From the NCBI RefSeq assembly GCF_030499575.1, contig NZ_JASTLC010000001.1, positions 3,124,001 through 3,188,000 of the forward strand: DNA of 64,000 bases. Direction: 5' to 3'. This DNA comes from Streptomyces sp. DG2A-72 (GTDB taxonomy: Bacteria > Actinomycetota > Actinomycetes > Streptomycetales > Streptomycetaceae). The position numbers and the translations under genes were made by a program. The first letter of the stretch is position 1. Each line of letters opens with the position of its first letter. The notes under the pieces are model-generated. The model was given only the letters and a program-made list of their open reading frames with translations. It was not told where the DNA came from and did no database searches. Shown here piece after piece: positions 44,294-53,830 of the stretch.

Positions 44294-46227
44294 CGGACCG
44301 GCATCATCTGCTCGTGCACGGCGGGACGTTCGCCGCCGTGGGCGACGGCGGCGACATCAGCGGCGTACGGGGCGGCACCTCCCCGGACGGCTTGTTCGTG
44401 CGCGACGCCCGGCACCTCAGCCGCTGGCAGCTGACGGTCGACGGGGCCGTACCCGAGGCATTGAGTCCCGTCGCCGACGGGGACACCGCGCGCTGTGTCC
44501 TGGTCCCGCGCGGTGGCCGCCAGGAGCCACCGGCGTACACGGTCTTCCGTGAACAGGCCGTGGGCGACGGCGCGTTCATCGAGTTATTGCGAGTGACCAG
44601 CAACCGCCCGGTGCCGACCACGGTCCGCCTCGCGGTCACCGCGGACGCCGACTTCACCGACCAGTTCGAGCTGCGCTCCGACCACCGCACCTACACCAAG
44701 ACCGGCGCGACCCGCACCCGCCAAGTCCTCGACGGTGGCGTGGAGTTCACCTACCGGCGCGGCGAATGGCGCTCCCTGACGACGGTGACGGCCGAGCCGG
44801 TGCCGGACGGCGTCGAGGAGACGGGCACGGGCGCGCGTCGCCTCGTCTGGACCCTGGAACTGGAACCGCACGGCACGGCGGAGCTGGCCCTGCGGGTCAT
44901 GGCCCGTCCCCACGGCGACAAGCGAGCCCGCCGGGTGCCCCGCTCCCCCGCCGCGCTGACCGACCAACTTCTCGCCCTGGAAGGCGAGTTCGTGGAGGGC
45001 GTGGCCTTCCCGACCGGCTGGCCCGAGCTGGCCGCGGCCTGCGCGCGCGGCCTCGCCGACCTGGCCTCGCTGCAGATCCCGGCGGCGGGCCTGGACGGCG
45101 AGGAGGTACGGGTTCCCGCGGCCGGCGCGCCCTGGTTCTTGACGCTGCTGGGCCGCGACGCGCTCCTGACGTCCCTGTTCGCCCTCCCCTACCGCCCCCA
45201 GCTCGCCGCCGCCACCCTCCCCGCGCTCGCCGCGGCCCAGGCGACGGAGACCGGCGCGGGCTCGGTCGCCCAGCCCGGCAAGATCGTGCACGAGGTGCGG
45301 CACGGCGAGCTGGCGCACTTCGGGCAGGTGCCGTACGGGCGTTACTACGGGTCGGTGGATGCGACGCCGTTGTTCCTGGTGCTGCTGGGTGCGTACGTCG
45401 AGCAGACGGGCGACGCGGAGCTGGCCCGCCGCCTTGAGTCGCACGCCCGCGCGGCGATCGGCTGGATGCTGGACCACGGCGGGCTCACCTCCCGCGGCTA
45501 CCTCGTCTACCGCGCCGACCAGGGCGGCCTCGCCAACCAGAACTGGAAGGACTCCCCCGGCGCGATCTGCTCCGCCGACGGCACGAGGGCCTCCGGCTCG
45601 GTGATGGCGGCGGGGGCTCAGGGTTACGCGTACGACGCCCTGCGCCGCACCGCGTGGCTGGCCCGCACGGTGTGGGACGACGAGGTGTATGCGGCGCTGC
45701 TGGAGCAGGCGGCGGGCGATCTCCGCGACCGTTTCCAGCGGGACTTCTGGATGCCGGACCGGTCCTTCCCCGCTCTCGCGCTGGACGGTGAGGGCCGACA
45801 TGTCGACGCGCTGGCCTCCGACGCCGGGCATCTGCTGTGGTCGGGGCTGCTCGACAAGGAGTACGGCGAGATGGTCGGGCGGCGGCTGCTGGAACCGGAC
45901 TTCTTCTCCGGGTGGGGCGTCCGCACGGTGGCCTCCGGCCAGTCTGCGTATCATCCGCTGTCGTATCACCGGGGGTCTGTGTGGCCGCATGACAACGCGC
46001 TGATCACGTTGGGGCTTGCGCGGTACGGGCTCCATGACGAGGCCCGTACGGTGGCGCATGCGCTGGTTGATGCGGCGGCGGCCACGGGGCATCGGCTGCC
46101 GGAGGTGCTTGCGGGGTATGGGCGGGGGTCGCATGGGGAGCCTGTGCCGTATCCGCATGCGTGTGTGCGGGAGTCCCGGTCGGCGGCGGCGCCGCTTGCT
46201 CTGCTGACGGCGGTTGGCGGCGCCTAA
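44290..46227 (+). CDS. Glycogen-debranching-type (amylo-alpha-1,6-glucosidase-like) glycoside hydrolase
   Basis: A 645-residue cytosolic protein. The N-terminal GDE_N_bis domain has SPDGLFVRDARHLSRWQLTV. The catalytic (alpha/alpha)6 domain shows APWFLTLLGRDALLTSLFAL, QPGKIVHEVRHGELAHFGQV, YYGSVDATPLFLVLLGAYV, NQNWKDSPGAI and SVWPHDNALITLGLARYG. These match GDE_C/GH15-like debranching enzymes. Coupling with the preceding hydrolase (four-base overlap) suggests joint breakdown of an alpha-linked oligosaccharide, controlled by the divergent ROK regulator. Substrate is not defined. Confidence 0.85.
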   Translation: MTDRHHLLVHGGTFAAVGDGGDISGVRGGTSPDGLFVRDARHLSRWQLTVDGAVPEALSPVADGDTARCVLVPRGGRQEPPAYTVFREQAVGDGAFIELLRVTSNRPVPTTVRLAVTADADFTDQFELRSDHRTYTKTGATRTRQVLDGGVEFTYRRGEWRSLTTVTAEPVPDGVEETGTGARRLVWTLELEPHGTAELALRVMARPHGDKRARRVPRSPAALTDQLLALEGEFVEGVAFPTGWPELAAACARGLADLASLQIPAAGLDGEEVRVPAAGAPWFLTLLGRDALLTSLFALPYRPQLAAATLPALAAAQATETGAGSVAQPGKIVHEVRHGELAHFGQVPYGRYYGSVDATPLFLVLLGAYVEQTGDAELARRLESHARAAIGWMLDHGGLTSRGYLVYRADQGGLANQNWKDSPGAICSADGTRASGSVMAAGAQGYAYDALRRTAWLARTVWDDEVYAALLEQAAGDLRDRFQRDFWMPDRSFPALALDGEGRHVDALASDAGHLLWSGLLDKEYGEMVGRRLLEPDFFSGWGVRTVASGQSAYHPLSYHRGSVWPHDNALITLGLARYGLHDEARTVAHALVDAAAATGHRLPEVLAGYGRGSHGEPVPYPHACVRESRSAAAPLALLTAVGGA

Positions 46228-46267
46228 GAGCTCGGGTGGAGTAGCTGCGTGGCGAGTGCGGGTTTGC

Positions 46268-46309
46268 CGTGGCTGGTCGCGCAGTTCCCCGCGCCCCTAT
46301 AGGGGCGCC
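46268..46309 (-). repeat. Modular intergenic repeat, copy E (short form, reverse)
   Basis: Reads GTGGCTGGTCGCGCAGTTCC then CCGCGCCCCTATAGGGGCGC. It is the reverse complement of the short form seen at 60605-60662, lacking the long-form middle section. It lies between the debranching enzyme and the sulfatase genes. Confidence 0.75.
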
Positions 46310-46416
46310 TTATTTGCCGTGTGTTTGCCGAGTGCTGGGCGAAATGGCTGAACACGGGCCGAGGACGGACCGTACGGGATGACGTAGATCCTGGGCCTTG
46401 CACGGAAGGACTTCGG

Positions 46417-48180
46417 GTGCCCGTCTTCACGCGTCAACGTCAACTGCCTGCTACGACTGACGAGCCGGCACCCGACGACGAAAGTAGTACGCCACAGGCG
46501 CTTCGCACGCGGCTTGCCCACCTCCGTGCCTGGCGCACGCGCCACCCTGCGGCTGCCCGCAACCTCAGCTGGACCACGACCATCCTCGCCGCGGCTCTCG
46601 TCCTCGCCGCCCTCCTCCTCCCGAACGCCTGGGCCGCCCTGCGCCCGAACAGGTTCATGCGGCTGCCGGCGGAGGCGATCGTAGGAGCGGTGATCCTGCT
46701 GGCGCTGCCCCGCCGGCCCCGCACGGTGGTCGCCGCGCTGATCGGAGTGGGCCTGGGTGTCCTGACCGTGCTGAACTTCCTGGACATGGGCTTCCGGGAG
46801 TACCTGGGCCGGGGCTTCAACATGGTCCTGGACTGGGAGTTGCTGGACGACGCGCAGTCGTACACGGCGGACTCGATGGGCGGTACCGTCGCGACGGTCG
46901 CCGCCATCGGAGCCGTACTCCTCGTCGTGGTGCTGATGGCCGTGATGGCGCTGGCGACGGTCAGGCTGGCCAGTCTCCTCGCCCGGAACTCCTCGGTCGC
47001 GACGCGCGGCACGCTGATCGCGGGCACCGTCTGGATCCTCTGTGCGGCGCTCGGCATCCAGGTCTCGGGCATGCCGGTCGCCTCCGACCGCACCGTGGAC
47101 ACGCTGAGGATGCAGGCGCGGCGGGTGACGGACACGCTGCGGGACGAGGCGGCGTTCGCCAAGGAGGCCAAGGCGGACCGGTTCGGCAGTACGCCCGGCG
47201 CTCAGCTGGTGCCGGATCTGCGGGGCAAGGACGTCATCTTCACGTTCATCGAGAGCTACGGCCGCAGCGCGCTCGAGGACCCGGACATCTCGCCCGGCGT
47301 GAACAAGACGCTCGACACGAGCACCCAGGCGCTCACGAAGGCCGGTTTCTCCGCCAAGAGCGGCTGGCTGACGTCGGCGACCTACGGCGGCAGCAGCTGG
47401 CTCGGCCACTCCACGTTCCTGTCCGGCCTGTGGATCGACAACCAGCAGCGCTTCCGCACGGTGATGTCCAGCGACCGGCTCTCCCTCACCAAGATGTTCC
47501 AGAAGACCGGCGCGTGGGACACGGTCGGCATCATGCCGGGCATCCAGAAGGGCTGGCCGGAGGAGAAGTTCTACGGCCTCGACAAGGTCTACAACGCCTT
47601 CGGACTGGGCTACAAGGGCCCGAAGTTCAGCTGGTCGACGATGCCGGACCAGTACGCCCTGGAGGCGTTCCAGCGTCAGGTGCACGGCAAGAAGCGCGAC
47701 AAGCCGCTGATGTCGGAGGTGATCCTGACCTCCAGCCACCAGCCGTGGGCCCCGATCCCCAAGATGGTCGGCTGGGACGAACTGGGCGACGGCTCGATCT
47801 TCAACAGCATCCAGAAGGCGGGCAACAGCCCGTCGGACGTCATGTCCGACAGCGCCAAGTCCCGTGAGGAGTACGGCAAGTCGATCGAGTACTCGGTCAC
47901 CTCACTCACCCAGTGGCTCGAGCGCTACGGCACCGACGACACCGTCCTCGTCTTCCTCGGCGACCACCAGCCGATCGCCCGCGTCAGCGGCAACAACGCC
48001 AGCCGTGACGTCCCGGTATCAATCGTCGCCAAGGACCCCAAGGTCCTCGACAAGATCTCCTCCTGGAACTGGACCGACGGCATCAAGCCCGCCCAGAAGG
48101 CCCCCGTCTGGAAGATGGACGCCTTCCGCGACCGCTTCCTGATGGCATACGGCTCGACACCGGGCCCAAGCAAGGGCTGA
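46417..48180 (+). CDS. LTA-synthase-like membrane sulfatase family protein
   Basis: A 587-residue protein. GGAAGGA six bases before GTG 46417 sets the start. The N-terminal third has about five membrane helices (ILAAALVLAALLL; AIVGAVILLAL; VVAALIGVGLGVLTVLNFL; ATVAAIGAVLLVVVLM; GTLIAGTVWILCAALGI). The extracellular alkaline-phosphatase-fold domain has the metal residue in VIFTFIESYGRSA, a likely nucleophile in YGGSSWLGHST, and the metal-binding FLGDHQP. Relatives transfer glycerol phosphate or phosphoethanolamine to envelope polymers. The substrate is unknown here. No operon partners; an intergenic repeat follows. Confidence 0.82.
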   Translation: MPVFTRQRQLPATTDEPAPDDESSTPQALRTRLAHLRAWRTRHPAAARNLSWTTTILAAALVLAALLLPNAWAALRPNRFMRLPAEAIVGAVILLALPRRPRTVVAALIGVGLGVLTVLNFLDMGFREYLGRGFNMVLDWELLDDAQSYTADSMGGTVATVAAIGAVLLVVVLMAVMALATVRLASLLARNSSVATRGTLIAGTVWILCAALGIQVSGMPVASDRTVDTLRMQARRVTDTLRDEAAFAKEAKADRFGSTPGAQLVPDLRGKDVIFTFIESYGRSALEDPDISPGVNKTLDTSTQALTKAGFSAKSGWLTSATYGGSSWLGHSTFLSGLWIDNQQRFRTVMSSDRLSLTKMFQKTGAWDTVGIMPGIQKGWPEEKFYGLDKVYNAFGLGYKGPKFSWSTMPDQYALEAFQRQVHGKKRDKPLMSEVILTSSHQPWAPIPKMVGWDELGDGSIFNSIQKAGNSPSDVMSDSAKSREEYGKSIEYSVTSLTQWLERYGTDDTVLVFLGDHQPIARVSGNNASRDVPVSIVAKDPKVLDKISSWNWTDGIKPAQKAPVWKMDAFRDRFLMAYGSTPGPSKG

Positions 48181-48189
48181 GCAGGTCGG

Positions 48190-48270
48190 CAGCGCCCCAA
48201 AGGGGCGCGGGGCTGTATCGATATGCGGCTCCGCCGCGCGGGCGCGACCAGCCCCAACGGCGCCGCAGAC
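48190..48270 (+). repeat. Modular intergenic repeat, copy C (long form)
   Basis: The copy reads GCGCCCCAAAGGGGCGCGGG, a TATCGATATGCGGCTCCGCC middle, and GGGCGCGACCAGCCCCAACG, then GCGCCGCAG. It lies between the convergent sulfatase and dusB genes. Confidence 0.75.
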
Positions 48271-48281
48271 GACCGGAACCC

Positions 48282-49433
48282 TTACCCGCCGGACGTATCC
48301 AGTTCCGCGTCCTCACTGATGCCCGCGCAGTCGTACGGGTCCTTCAACCAGCCGTCCGGGAGGACGACCCGGTTGTTCCCGGAGGTACGCCCGCGGGGGC
48401 CATCCGCGCCGGTCGGCCAGGACTGGTCGAGGTCCAACTCGTCCAGGCCGGAACGCAGTTCCTCCAGCGAGGACGTGATCGCGAGACGCTTCCGCATCTC
48501 CGAGCCGACGGCGAAGCCCTTCAGGTACCAGGCCACGTGCTTGCGGAAGTCGATGACGCCGCGTGCCTCGTCGCCGATCCACTCGCCGAGGAGGGTGGCG
48601 TGGCGGACCATGATGTCGGCAACCTCGCGGAGGGTGGGCGTACTGAAGTCGGTGCGCCCCTCGAACGCCGCCACCAGGTCCGCGAACAGCCACGGCCGGC
48701 CGAGGCAGCCGCGGCCCACGACCACCCCGTCGCAGCCGGTCTCCCGCACCATCCGCAGCGCGTCCTCCGCCGACCAGATGTCGCCGTTGCCGAGGACCGG
48801 GATCTCCGGCACGTGTTCCTTGAGGCGGGCGATGGCCTCCCAGTCGGCGGTGCCGCCGTAGTGCTGGGCCGCGGTGCGTCCGTGCAGGGCGATGGCCGTC
48901 ACGCCCTCCTCGACCGCGATCCGGCCGGCGTCGAGGTAGGTGATGTGGTCGTCGTCGATGCCCTTGCGCATCTTCATGGTGACCGGGAGGTCACCGGCGC
49001 CGCTGACCGCCTCGCGAAGGATCGCGCGGAGCAGGGGGCGCTTGTAGGGGAGCGCCGAACCGCCGCCCTTGCGCGTCACCTTCGGGACCGGGCAGCCGAA
49101 GTTCAGGTCGATGTGGTCGGCGAGATCCTCCTCCGCGATCATGCGGACGGCCTTGCCGACGGTCGCCGGGTCGACGCCGTACAGCTGGATCGAGCGCGGC
49201 TTCTCGGTCGCGTCGAAGTGGATCAGCTGCATGGTCTTCTCGTTGCGCTCGACCAGCGCCCGCGTCGTGATCATCTCGCTCACGAACAGGCCCTTGCCAC
49301 CGCTGAACTCCCGGCACAGCGTGCGGAAGGGCGCGTTGGTGATCCCGGCCATGGGGGCCAGGACGACGGGCGGCTGGACGGTGTGCGGGCCGATCCGCAG
49401 GGTCGGGTTCATCGTGGACGTGGGCGTGGGCAT
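48282..49433 (-). CDS. dusB: tRNA-dihydrouridine synthase B family
   Basis: A 383-residue FMN enzyme reducing uridine to dihydrouridine in tRNA D-loops. The TIM barrel opens with LAPMAGITNAPFRTLCREF. The catalytic cysteine is in NFGCPVPKVTRKGGGSAL, and FMN/phosphate motifs are MKMRKG, ALHGRTAAQHYGG, VLGNGDI and GVVVGRGCLGRPWLF. The C-terminal Dus helical domain follows (HVAWYLKGF). The family is usually about 320-380 residues, so it is full length. It is divergent from the MFS transporter with 64 bases between. Confidence 0.95.
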   Translation of the reverse strand: MPTPTSTMNPTLRIGPHTVQPPVVLAPMAGITNAPFRTLCREFSGGKGLFVSEMITTRALVERNEKTMQLIHFDATEKPRSIQLYGVDPATVGKAVRMIAEEDLADHIDLNFGCPVPKVTRKGGGSALPYKRPLLRAILREAVSGAGDLPVTMKMRKGIDDDHITYLDAGRIAVEEGVTAIALHGRTAAQHYGGTADWEAIARLKEHVPEIPVLGNGDIWSAEDALRMVRETGCDGVVVGRGCLGRPWLFADLVAAFEGRTDFSTPTLREVADIMVRHATLLGEWIGDEARGVIDFRKHVAWYLKGFAVGSEMRKRLAITSSLEELRSGLDELDLDQSWPTGADGPRGRTSGNNRVVLPDGWLKDPYDCAGISEDAELDTSGG

Positions 49434-49497
49434 TCACCCATTCTCACGTACCGACGGGGGTGCAGCCAGATTCATTAGTTAGGCGTACTATTCATGC

Positions 49498-50949
49498 ATG
49501 CCCGAGCTGAGCCCTCGCCGCCGCATGCTGGTGCTCGCGATCTGCTGCATGAGCCTGCTCATCGTGAGCCTCGACAACACGATCCTCAACGTGGCCCTGC
49601 CCTCGATGCAGCGCGAACTGCACGCGAGTACGGCGGGGCTGCAGTGGACCATCGACGCCTACACCCTGGTCCTTGCCTCGCTGCTGATGCTCGCGGGCTC
49701 CACCGCCGACCGGATCGGCCGCAAGCGCGTCTTCATGGCGGGCCTCGTCGTCTTCACGATCGGCTCGGCGCTGTGCTCGGTCGCGCCGAACCTGGAAGCG
49801 CTGGTCGCGTTCCGCATGGTGCAGGCGGTGGGCGGTTCGATGCTGAACCCGGTCGCCATGTCGATCATCACCAACACGTTCACGGATCCGCGAGAGCGGG
49901 CGCGCGCGATCGGCGTATGGGGCGCTGTCGTCGGTATATCGATGGCCGCGGGCCCGCTGGTCGGCGGACTGCTCGTGGAGTCGGTGGGCTGGCGGTCGAT
50001 CTTCTGGGTCAACCTGCCGGTGGGGCTGGCCGCGCTGCTGCTGACCCTCCGCTACGTCCCCGAGTCCCGTGCGGACCGGGCCCGCCGTCCCGACCCCGTC
50101 GGCCAGATCCTGGTGATCGCGCTGTTCGGCTCCGCGACGTACGGGATCATCGAGGCGCCGCACGCGTCGCTCGCCACGGTGCTGCCGTTCGCGGTGGTCG
50201 CGGTCGCCGCGCTGATCGGGCTCCTTGGGTACGAGCCTCGTCGCGCCGAGCCCCTCATCGATCTGCGGTTCTTCCGGTCGGCACCGTTCAGTGGGGCGAC
50301 CGTGATCGCGATCAGCGCGTTTGCCTCGCTGGGCGGGTTCCTGTTCCTGTCGACGCTGTATCTGCAGAACGTACGGGGGCTGGACGCGCTGCATGCGGGG
50401 CTGTGGATGCTGCCGATGGCTGTGCCGACGCTGGTGTGCGCTCCGCTGGCCGGGCGGTTGGTCGGTAGCCGGGGGCCGCGGTTGCCGTTGCTGATCGCGG
50501 GGGTGGCGATGACGTGCAGTGCGCTGTTGTTCGCGGTCTTCGATGCGGAGACCTCTGACGTCACGCTGTTCCTGGGGTACGCGCTGTTCGGTATCGGGTT
50601 CGGGTTTGTGAATGCGCCGATCACGAATACGGCTGTGTCCGGGATGCCGCGAGCGCAAGCCGGCGTGGCCGCCGCCGTCGCCTCGACGAGCCGTCAGTTG
50701 GGGCAGACGCTCGGTGTTGCGGTGGTGGGGGCGGTGCTGGCCGCTGGTGTGACGGCGGCGGCGTACGAGGATGCGTTTGTGGCTGCCGCCATGCCGGGGT
50801 GGTGGATTCTGACCGGGTGTGGGGTGGCCGTGCTGGTGGTGGGTCTGTTGAGCAGTGGGCGGTGGGCTCGGGGGACTGCTGAGCGCACGGCTGAGAAGCT
50901 GGACGCCGTGGAAGCGCGTCAGACCGTAGGGGCTTCTGAGCGTCGGTGA
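49498..50949 (+). CDS. MFS transporter, DHA2 family (EmrB/QacA-like)
   Basis: A 483-residue exporter with about 14 hydrophobic helices. SLDNTILNVALPSMQRELHA is the DHA2 helix-1 signature, AGSTADRIGRKRVFMAGLVV the loop 2-3 motif, and AVGGSMLNPVAMSIITNTF motif C-like. It should expel drugs or metabolites by proton antiport. The start is ATG 49498; the dusB gene diverges. It has no adjacent intact regulator; on its 3' side is a repeat and a LysR fragment. Confidence 0.9.
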   Translation: MPELSPRRRMLVLAICCMSLLIVSLDNTILNVALPSMQRELHASTAGLQWTIDAYTLVLASLLMLAGSTADRIGRKRVFMAGLVVFTIGSALCSVAPNLEALVAFRMVQAVGGSMLNPVAMSIITNTFTDPRERARAIGVWGAVVGISMAAGPLVGGLLVESVGWRSIFWVNLPVGLAALLLTLRYVPESRADRARRPDPVGQILVIALFGSATYGIIEAPHASLATVLPFAVVAVAALIGLLGYEPRRAEPLIDLRFFRSAPFSGATVIAISAFASLGGFLFLSTLYLQNVRGLDALHAGLWMLPMAVPTLVCAPLAGRLVGSRGPRLPLLIAGVAMTCSALLFAVFDAETSDVTLFLGYALFGIGFGFVNAPITNTAVSGMPRAQAGVAAAVASTSRQLGQTLGVAVVGAVLAAGVTAAAYEDAFVAAAMPGWWILTGCGVAVLVVGLLSSGRWARGTAERTAEKLDAVEARQTVGASERR

Positions 50950-50954
50950 GTGCC

Positions 50955-51002
50955 GTTGTGGCTGGTCGCGCCCGCGCGGCGGGAGCCGCATATCGGACAC
51001 AG
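50955..51002 (-). repeat. Modular intergenic repeat, copy F (partial long form, reverse)
   Basis: Reads GTTGTGGCTGGTCGCGCCCG then GCGGGAGCCGCATATCGGAC; reverse complement of the 3' two-thirds of the long form. The leading GCGCCCC hairpin is missing. It lies between convergent MFS and LysR-fragment sequences. Confidence 0.65.
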
Positions 51003-51286
51003 GGCGTTGGCGAGGTTCTGGGTGTGCGGGTGCGGGGAGAGGCGTAGTGGAGCACCGCATCGGGGGCTCCCGTGAGGGGGAGGTAGCGGACGTCCGGGTC
51101 CGGGTGCTGGGCGGCCACCGAGGCCGGGAAGACGCCCACGCCTCTGCGGGCCGCCACCGCGTGCAGGTACTCGTCGATGTTGGTGCCCTCCGCGCCGATC
51201 TCGGGGCGGACGTCGGCCGACCAGTCGTCGGGGGTGAGGGCGCACGCCGGCCAGCCGTACGGGACCGTCGTTGAGATCTCGCTCAC
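51003..51286 (-). pseudogene. LysR-family substrate-binding domain fragment
   Basis: About 90 residues beginning with the GTG at 51286 (SEISTTVPYGWPACALTPDD) and containing GTNIDEYLHAVAARRGVGVF, PASVAAQHPDPDVRYLPLTG and APDAVLHYASP. This is the last third of a LysR effector domain, with no HTH or first subdomain. The frame then runs through the intergenic repeat and has no natural end until 50621. It is a gene remnant that survives beside the regulator at 51294. Confidence 0.65.
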
Positions 51287-51293
51287 GGCGGAG

Positions 51294-52186
51294 TCAGTCC
51301 CGCGCCCGCTCCAGCGCGATGGCGTGCAGCTTCTCCAGTCGTTGCCTCGACTGGTCGTCCGCCGGTGCGTACGTCACCATCCTCGGCCCCTGCCCCGGAC
51401 CCAGCCACAAGTCCGTGTGGTCCACCGTGAGTCGGCCTACGTAGGCGTTGTCGAACTCTTTTCGCTTGCTGCGGTGGGTGTTGACCTCGTGGCGGTCCCA
51501 GACCTCGCAGAACTGGGGGACTCGGTGCGGAGACGTTTGAGGAGCATCTTCCAGGCGGGCTCGGCGAGGTGGCCGGCCATGGCGGCGCGGAAGCGGGCGG
51601 CCATGAGGCGTTGGGTTTCTTCGAGGTGGACGATCGAGGAGCGCCAGTCGTCGTGGGTGTAGCAGAGGACCATGCAGTTGCGGTCCTCGGGCGGGACGGC
51701 GTCCAGGTCGCAGAGGAGCAGGCCGTAGGTGCGGTTGTAGGCGAGGATGTCGTAGCGGCTGTTCTGGAGACAGGCCGGGAACGGCTCCAGTTGTTCGAGT
51801 ACGGCGCGCAGGGCGGGAGTGACCGACGCGCAGTTGGTGGCCGGGGTCGGGTCCACGGCGCCGGCGAGCTGGAAGAGGTGGGCGCGCTCGCTGGGGTCGA
51901 GGAGCAGGGTGCGGGCGAGGGCGTCCAGGACCTGGACGGAGACCTGGATGTCACGGGCCTGTTCGAGCCAGGTGTACCAGGTGACGCCGACGGCGGAGAG
52001 GTGGGCGACCTCCTCGCGGCGCAGCCCCGGGGTGCGGCGGCGTCGGCCGCGGGGGAGGCCGACCTGCTCGGGGGCGATGTGCTCGCGGCGGTGACGGAGG
52101 AAGGCGGCGAGCTCGTGCCGGCGGATCTCCGCTTCGCGGGCCGGCCGGGGCTGTCGTACCGCCGTGTCCTGGGCCATGGTCGTCAT
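51294..52186 (-). pseudogene. XRE-family regulator (MmyB-like) with single-base frameshift
   Basis: From ATG 52186 an XRE helix-turn-helix (RRHELAAFLRHRREHIAPEQ; GLRREEVAHLSAVGVTWYTW) leads into a MmyB-like ligand-binding domain (NSRYDILAYNRTYGLLLCDL; HDDWRSSIVHLEE). The frame breaks at a run of five G at 51515-51519. One more G restores the usual ending: SPQFCEVWDRHEVNTHRSKR, DLWLGPGQGPRMVTYAP and a stop at 51294. As given, the protein would end at 51437 with an unrelated tail. It is divergent from the MFS gene at 52282, its probable target. Sequencing error in a homopolymer is quite possible. Confidence 0.8.
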
Positions 52187-52281
52187 GCCTCCAGCGTGCG
52201 CGAGTGCGGACCCTGTTGCCAGGTTCGCCCACTACCAGGATAAGGAGACTCTGGTACCCGTTTGAGGGGAGGAGCAGGCTC

Positions 52282-53718
52282 ATGATCGTGACCGAATCCA
52301 CGATGTCCACGACCACGGTCCGCTCCCCCGCCGCGCCACCCGTACTCGGCGGTCTCGGACTTCTCACCGTGCTGCTCGGTGCGGCACTTCCGCTCATCGA
52401 CTTCTTCATCGTCAACGTCGCCCTGCCCACCATCGGCCACGACCTGGCGGCGAGCGAGTCCGTCCTGGAGCTCGTCGTCTCCGGGTACGGCCTCGCGTAC
52501 GCCGTCCTGCTCGTCCTCGGTGGCCGGCTGGGCGATCTCTTCGGCCGGCGCCGCCTCTTCCTGGGCGGCATGGCGGCCTTCGGACTGACCTCCCTGGCGT
52601 GCGGGCTCGCGCCCACCGCGTGGACGCTGGTCGCGGCCCGGGTCGCGCAGGGCGTGGCGTCCGCGGCGATGCTGCCGCAGGTGCTGGCCACGATCCAGGC
52701 GGCGACATCCGGCCCGCGACGGGCGAAGGCCATGGGCCTGTACGGCGCGACGGCCGGACTGTCCATGGTGGCGGGGCAGATACTCGGCGGCGTCCTGGTC
52801 GCCGCCGACCTCGCGGGCACCAGCTGGCGTGCGGTCTTCCTGGTGAACGTGCCGGTCGTGCTGGTCGGCCTGGTCCTCGCCGCCCGCGCCGTCCCGGAGA
52901 CCCGCTCGCAGCACCCGGAACCGGTGGACGCCCCCGGCACGGTCCTGCTCGCCGCCTCCCTGCTCGCGCTGCTGGCGCCGCTCACCGAGGGCCGGGCGGC
53001 GGGCTGGCCGCTGTGGACGTGGCTGTCGCTGGCCGCGTTCCCGCTGCTGGCGGGGGCGTTCTACGCGGTGGAGCGGCGGGCGGACCGGCAGGGCCGTACG
53101 CCACTCGTCCCGCCGAGCCTGTTCGCGCTCATGTCGTTGCGGCGCGGGCTGGTGATGATCGTGCCCTTCTCCATCGGCTTCAGCGGGTTCATGTTCGTGA
53201 TCGCGGTGGCGTTGCAGCAGGGCGCGGGGCGGGGCCCGGTCGCTGCGGGACTCGCGCTCGCGCCGATGGCGGTGGTGTTCTTCTTCACCTCGCTCGCCGG
53301 GCCGCGGCTGGTCACCCGGTACGGCACCCGCGTGGTGACGGCGGGCGCCGGGCTCCAGGCGGTGGGCGTGGCGCTGATGGCGCTGGCCGCTTGGCGTTCC
53401 TGGCCGGACCTCGGCATCGTCGAACTGCTGCCGGGCGCGGCCATCGCCGGAGCAGGCCAGGCCCTCCAGCTTCCCATCATCTTCCGCGTCGTCCTCTCCG
53501 AGGTTCCGACCGCTCGCGCGGGCGTCGGCAGCGGCGTGATGATCACCACCCAGCAGTCGGCCCTGGCCCTCGGCGTGGCCACCCTCGGCACGCTCTTCCT
53601 CTCCCTCGTCCCCGGCCTCGGCATGCGAGACGCCCTGGTCACGACGCTGGTGGTGCAGCTGGCGGGGGTGGCGCTGACGGGTCTGCTCAGCCTGCGCCTC
53701 CCGCGTACGATCGGTTGA
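52282..53718 (+). CDS. MFS transporter, DHA2 family
   Basis: A 478-residue, 14-helix exporter. PLIDFFIVNVALPTIGHDLA is the helix-1 signature, GGRLGDLFGRRRLFLGGMAA the loop 2-3 motif and VAQGVASAAMLPQVLATI motif C-like. GGGGAGGAG upstream supports ATG 52282 rather than the in-frame start at 52204. It is likely controlled by the divergent XRE regulator, an arrangement typical of Streptomyces efflux pairs. The substrate is unknown. Confidence 0.9.
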   Translation: MIVTESTMSTTTVRSPAAPPVLGGLGLLTVLLGAALPLIDFFIVNVALPTIGHDLAASESVLELVVSGYGLAYAVLLVLGGRLGDLFGRRRLFLGGMAAFGLTSLACGLAPTAWTLVAARVAQGVASAAMLPQVLATIQAATSGPRRAKAMGLYGATAGLSMVAGQILGGVLVAADLAGTSWRAVFLVNVPVVLVGLVLAARAVPETRSQHPEPVDAPGTVLLAASLLALLAPLTEGRAAGWPLWTWLSLAAFPLLAGAFYAVERRADRQGRTPLVPPSLFALMSLRRGLVMIVPFSIGFSGFMFVIAVALQQGAGRGPVAAGLALAPMAVVFFFTSLAGPRLVTRYGTRVVTAGAGLQAVGVALMALAAWRSWPDLGIVELLPGAAIAGAGQALQLPIIFRVVLSEVPTARAGVGSGVMITTQQSALALGVATLGTLFLSLVPGLGMRDALVTTLVVQLAGVALTGLLSLRLPRTIG

Positions 53719-53830
53719 CTCGGCCACAGCTTGGACAACTCGGTGTGAAGGACCACCTGTTGATGTTGGTCTTGCTGCACACTCCTCCTTGACTTTCCCG
53801 GGACGACTTTCCCAGGAGGCTGGAGGCGTC

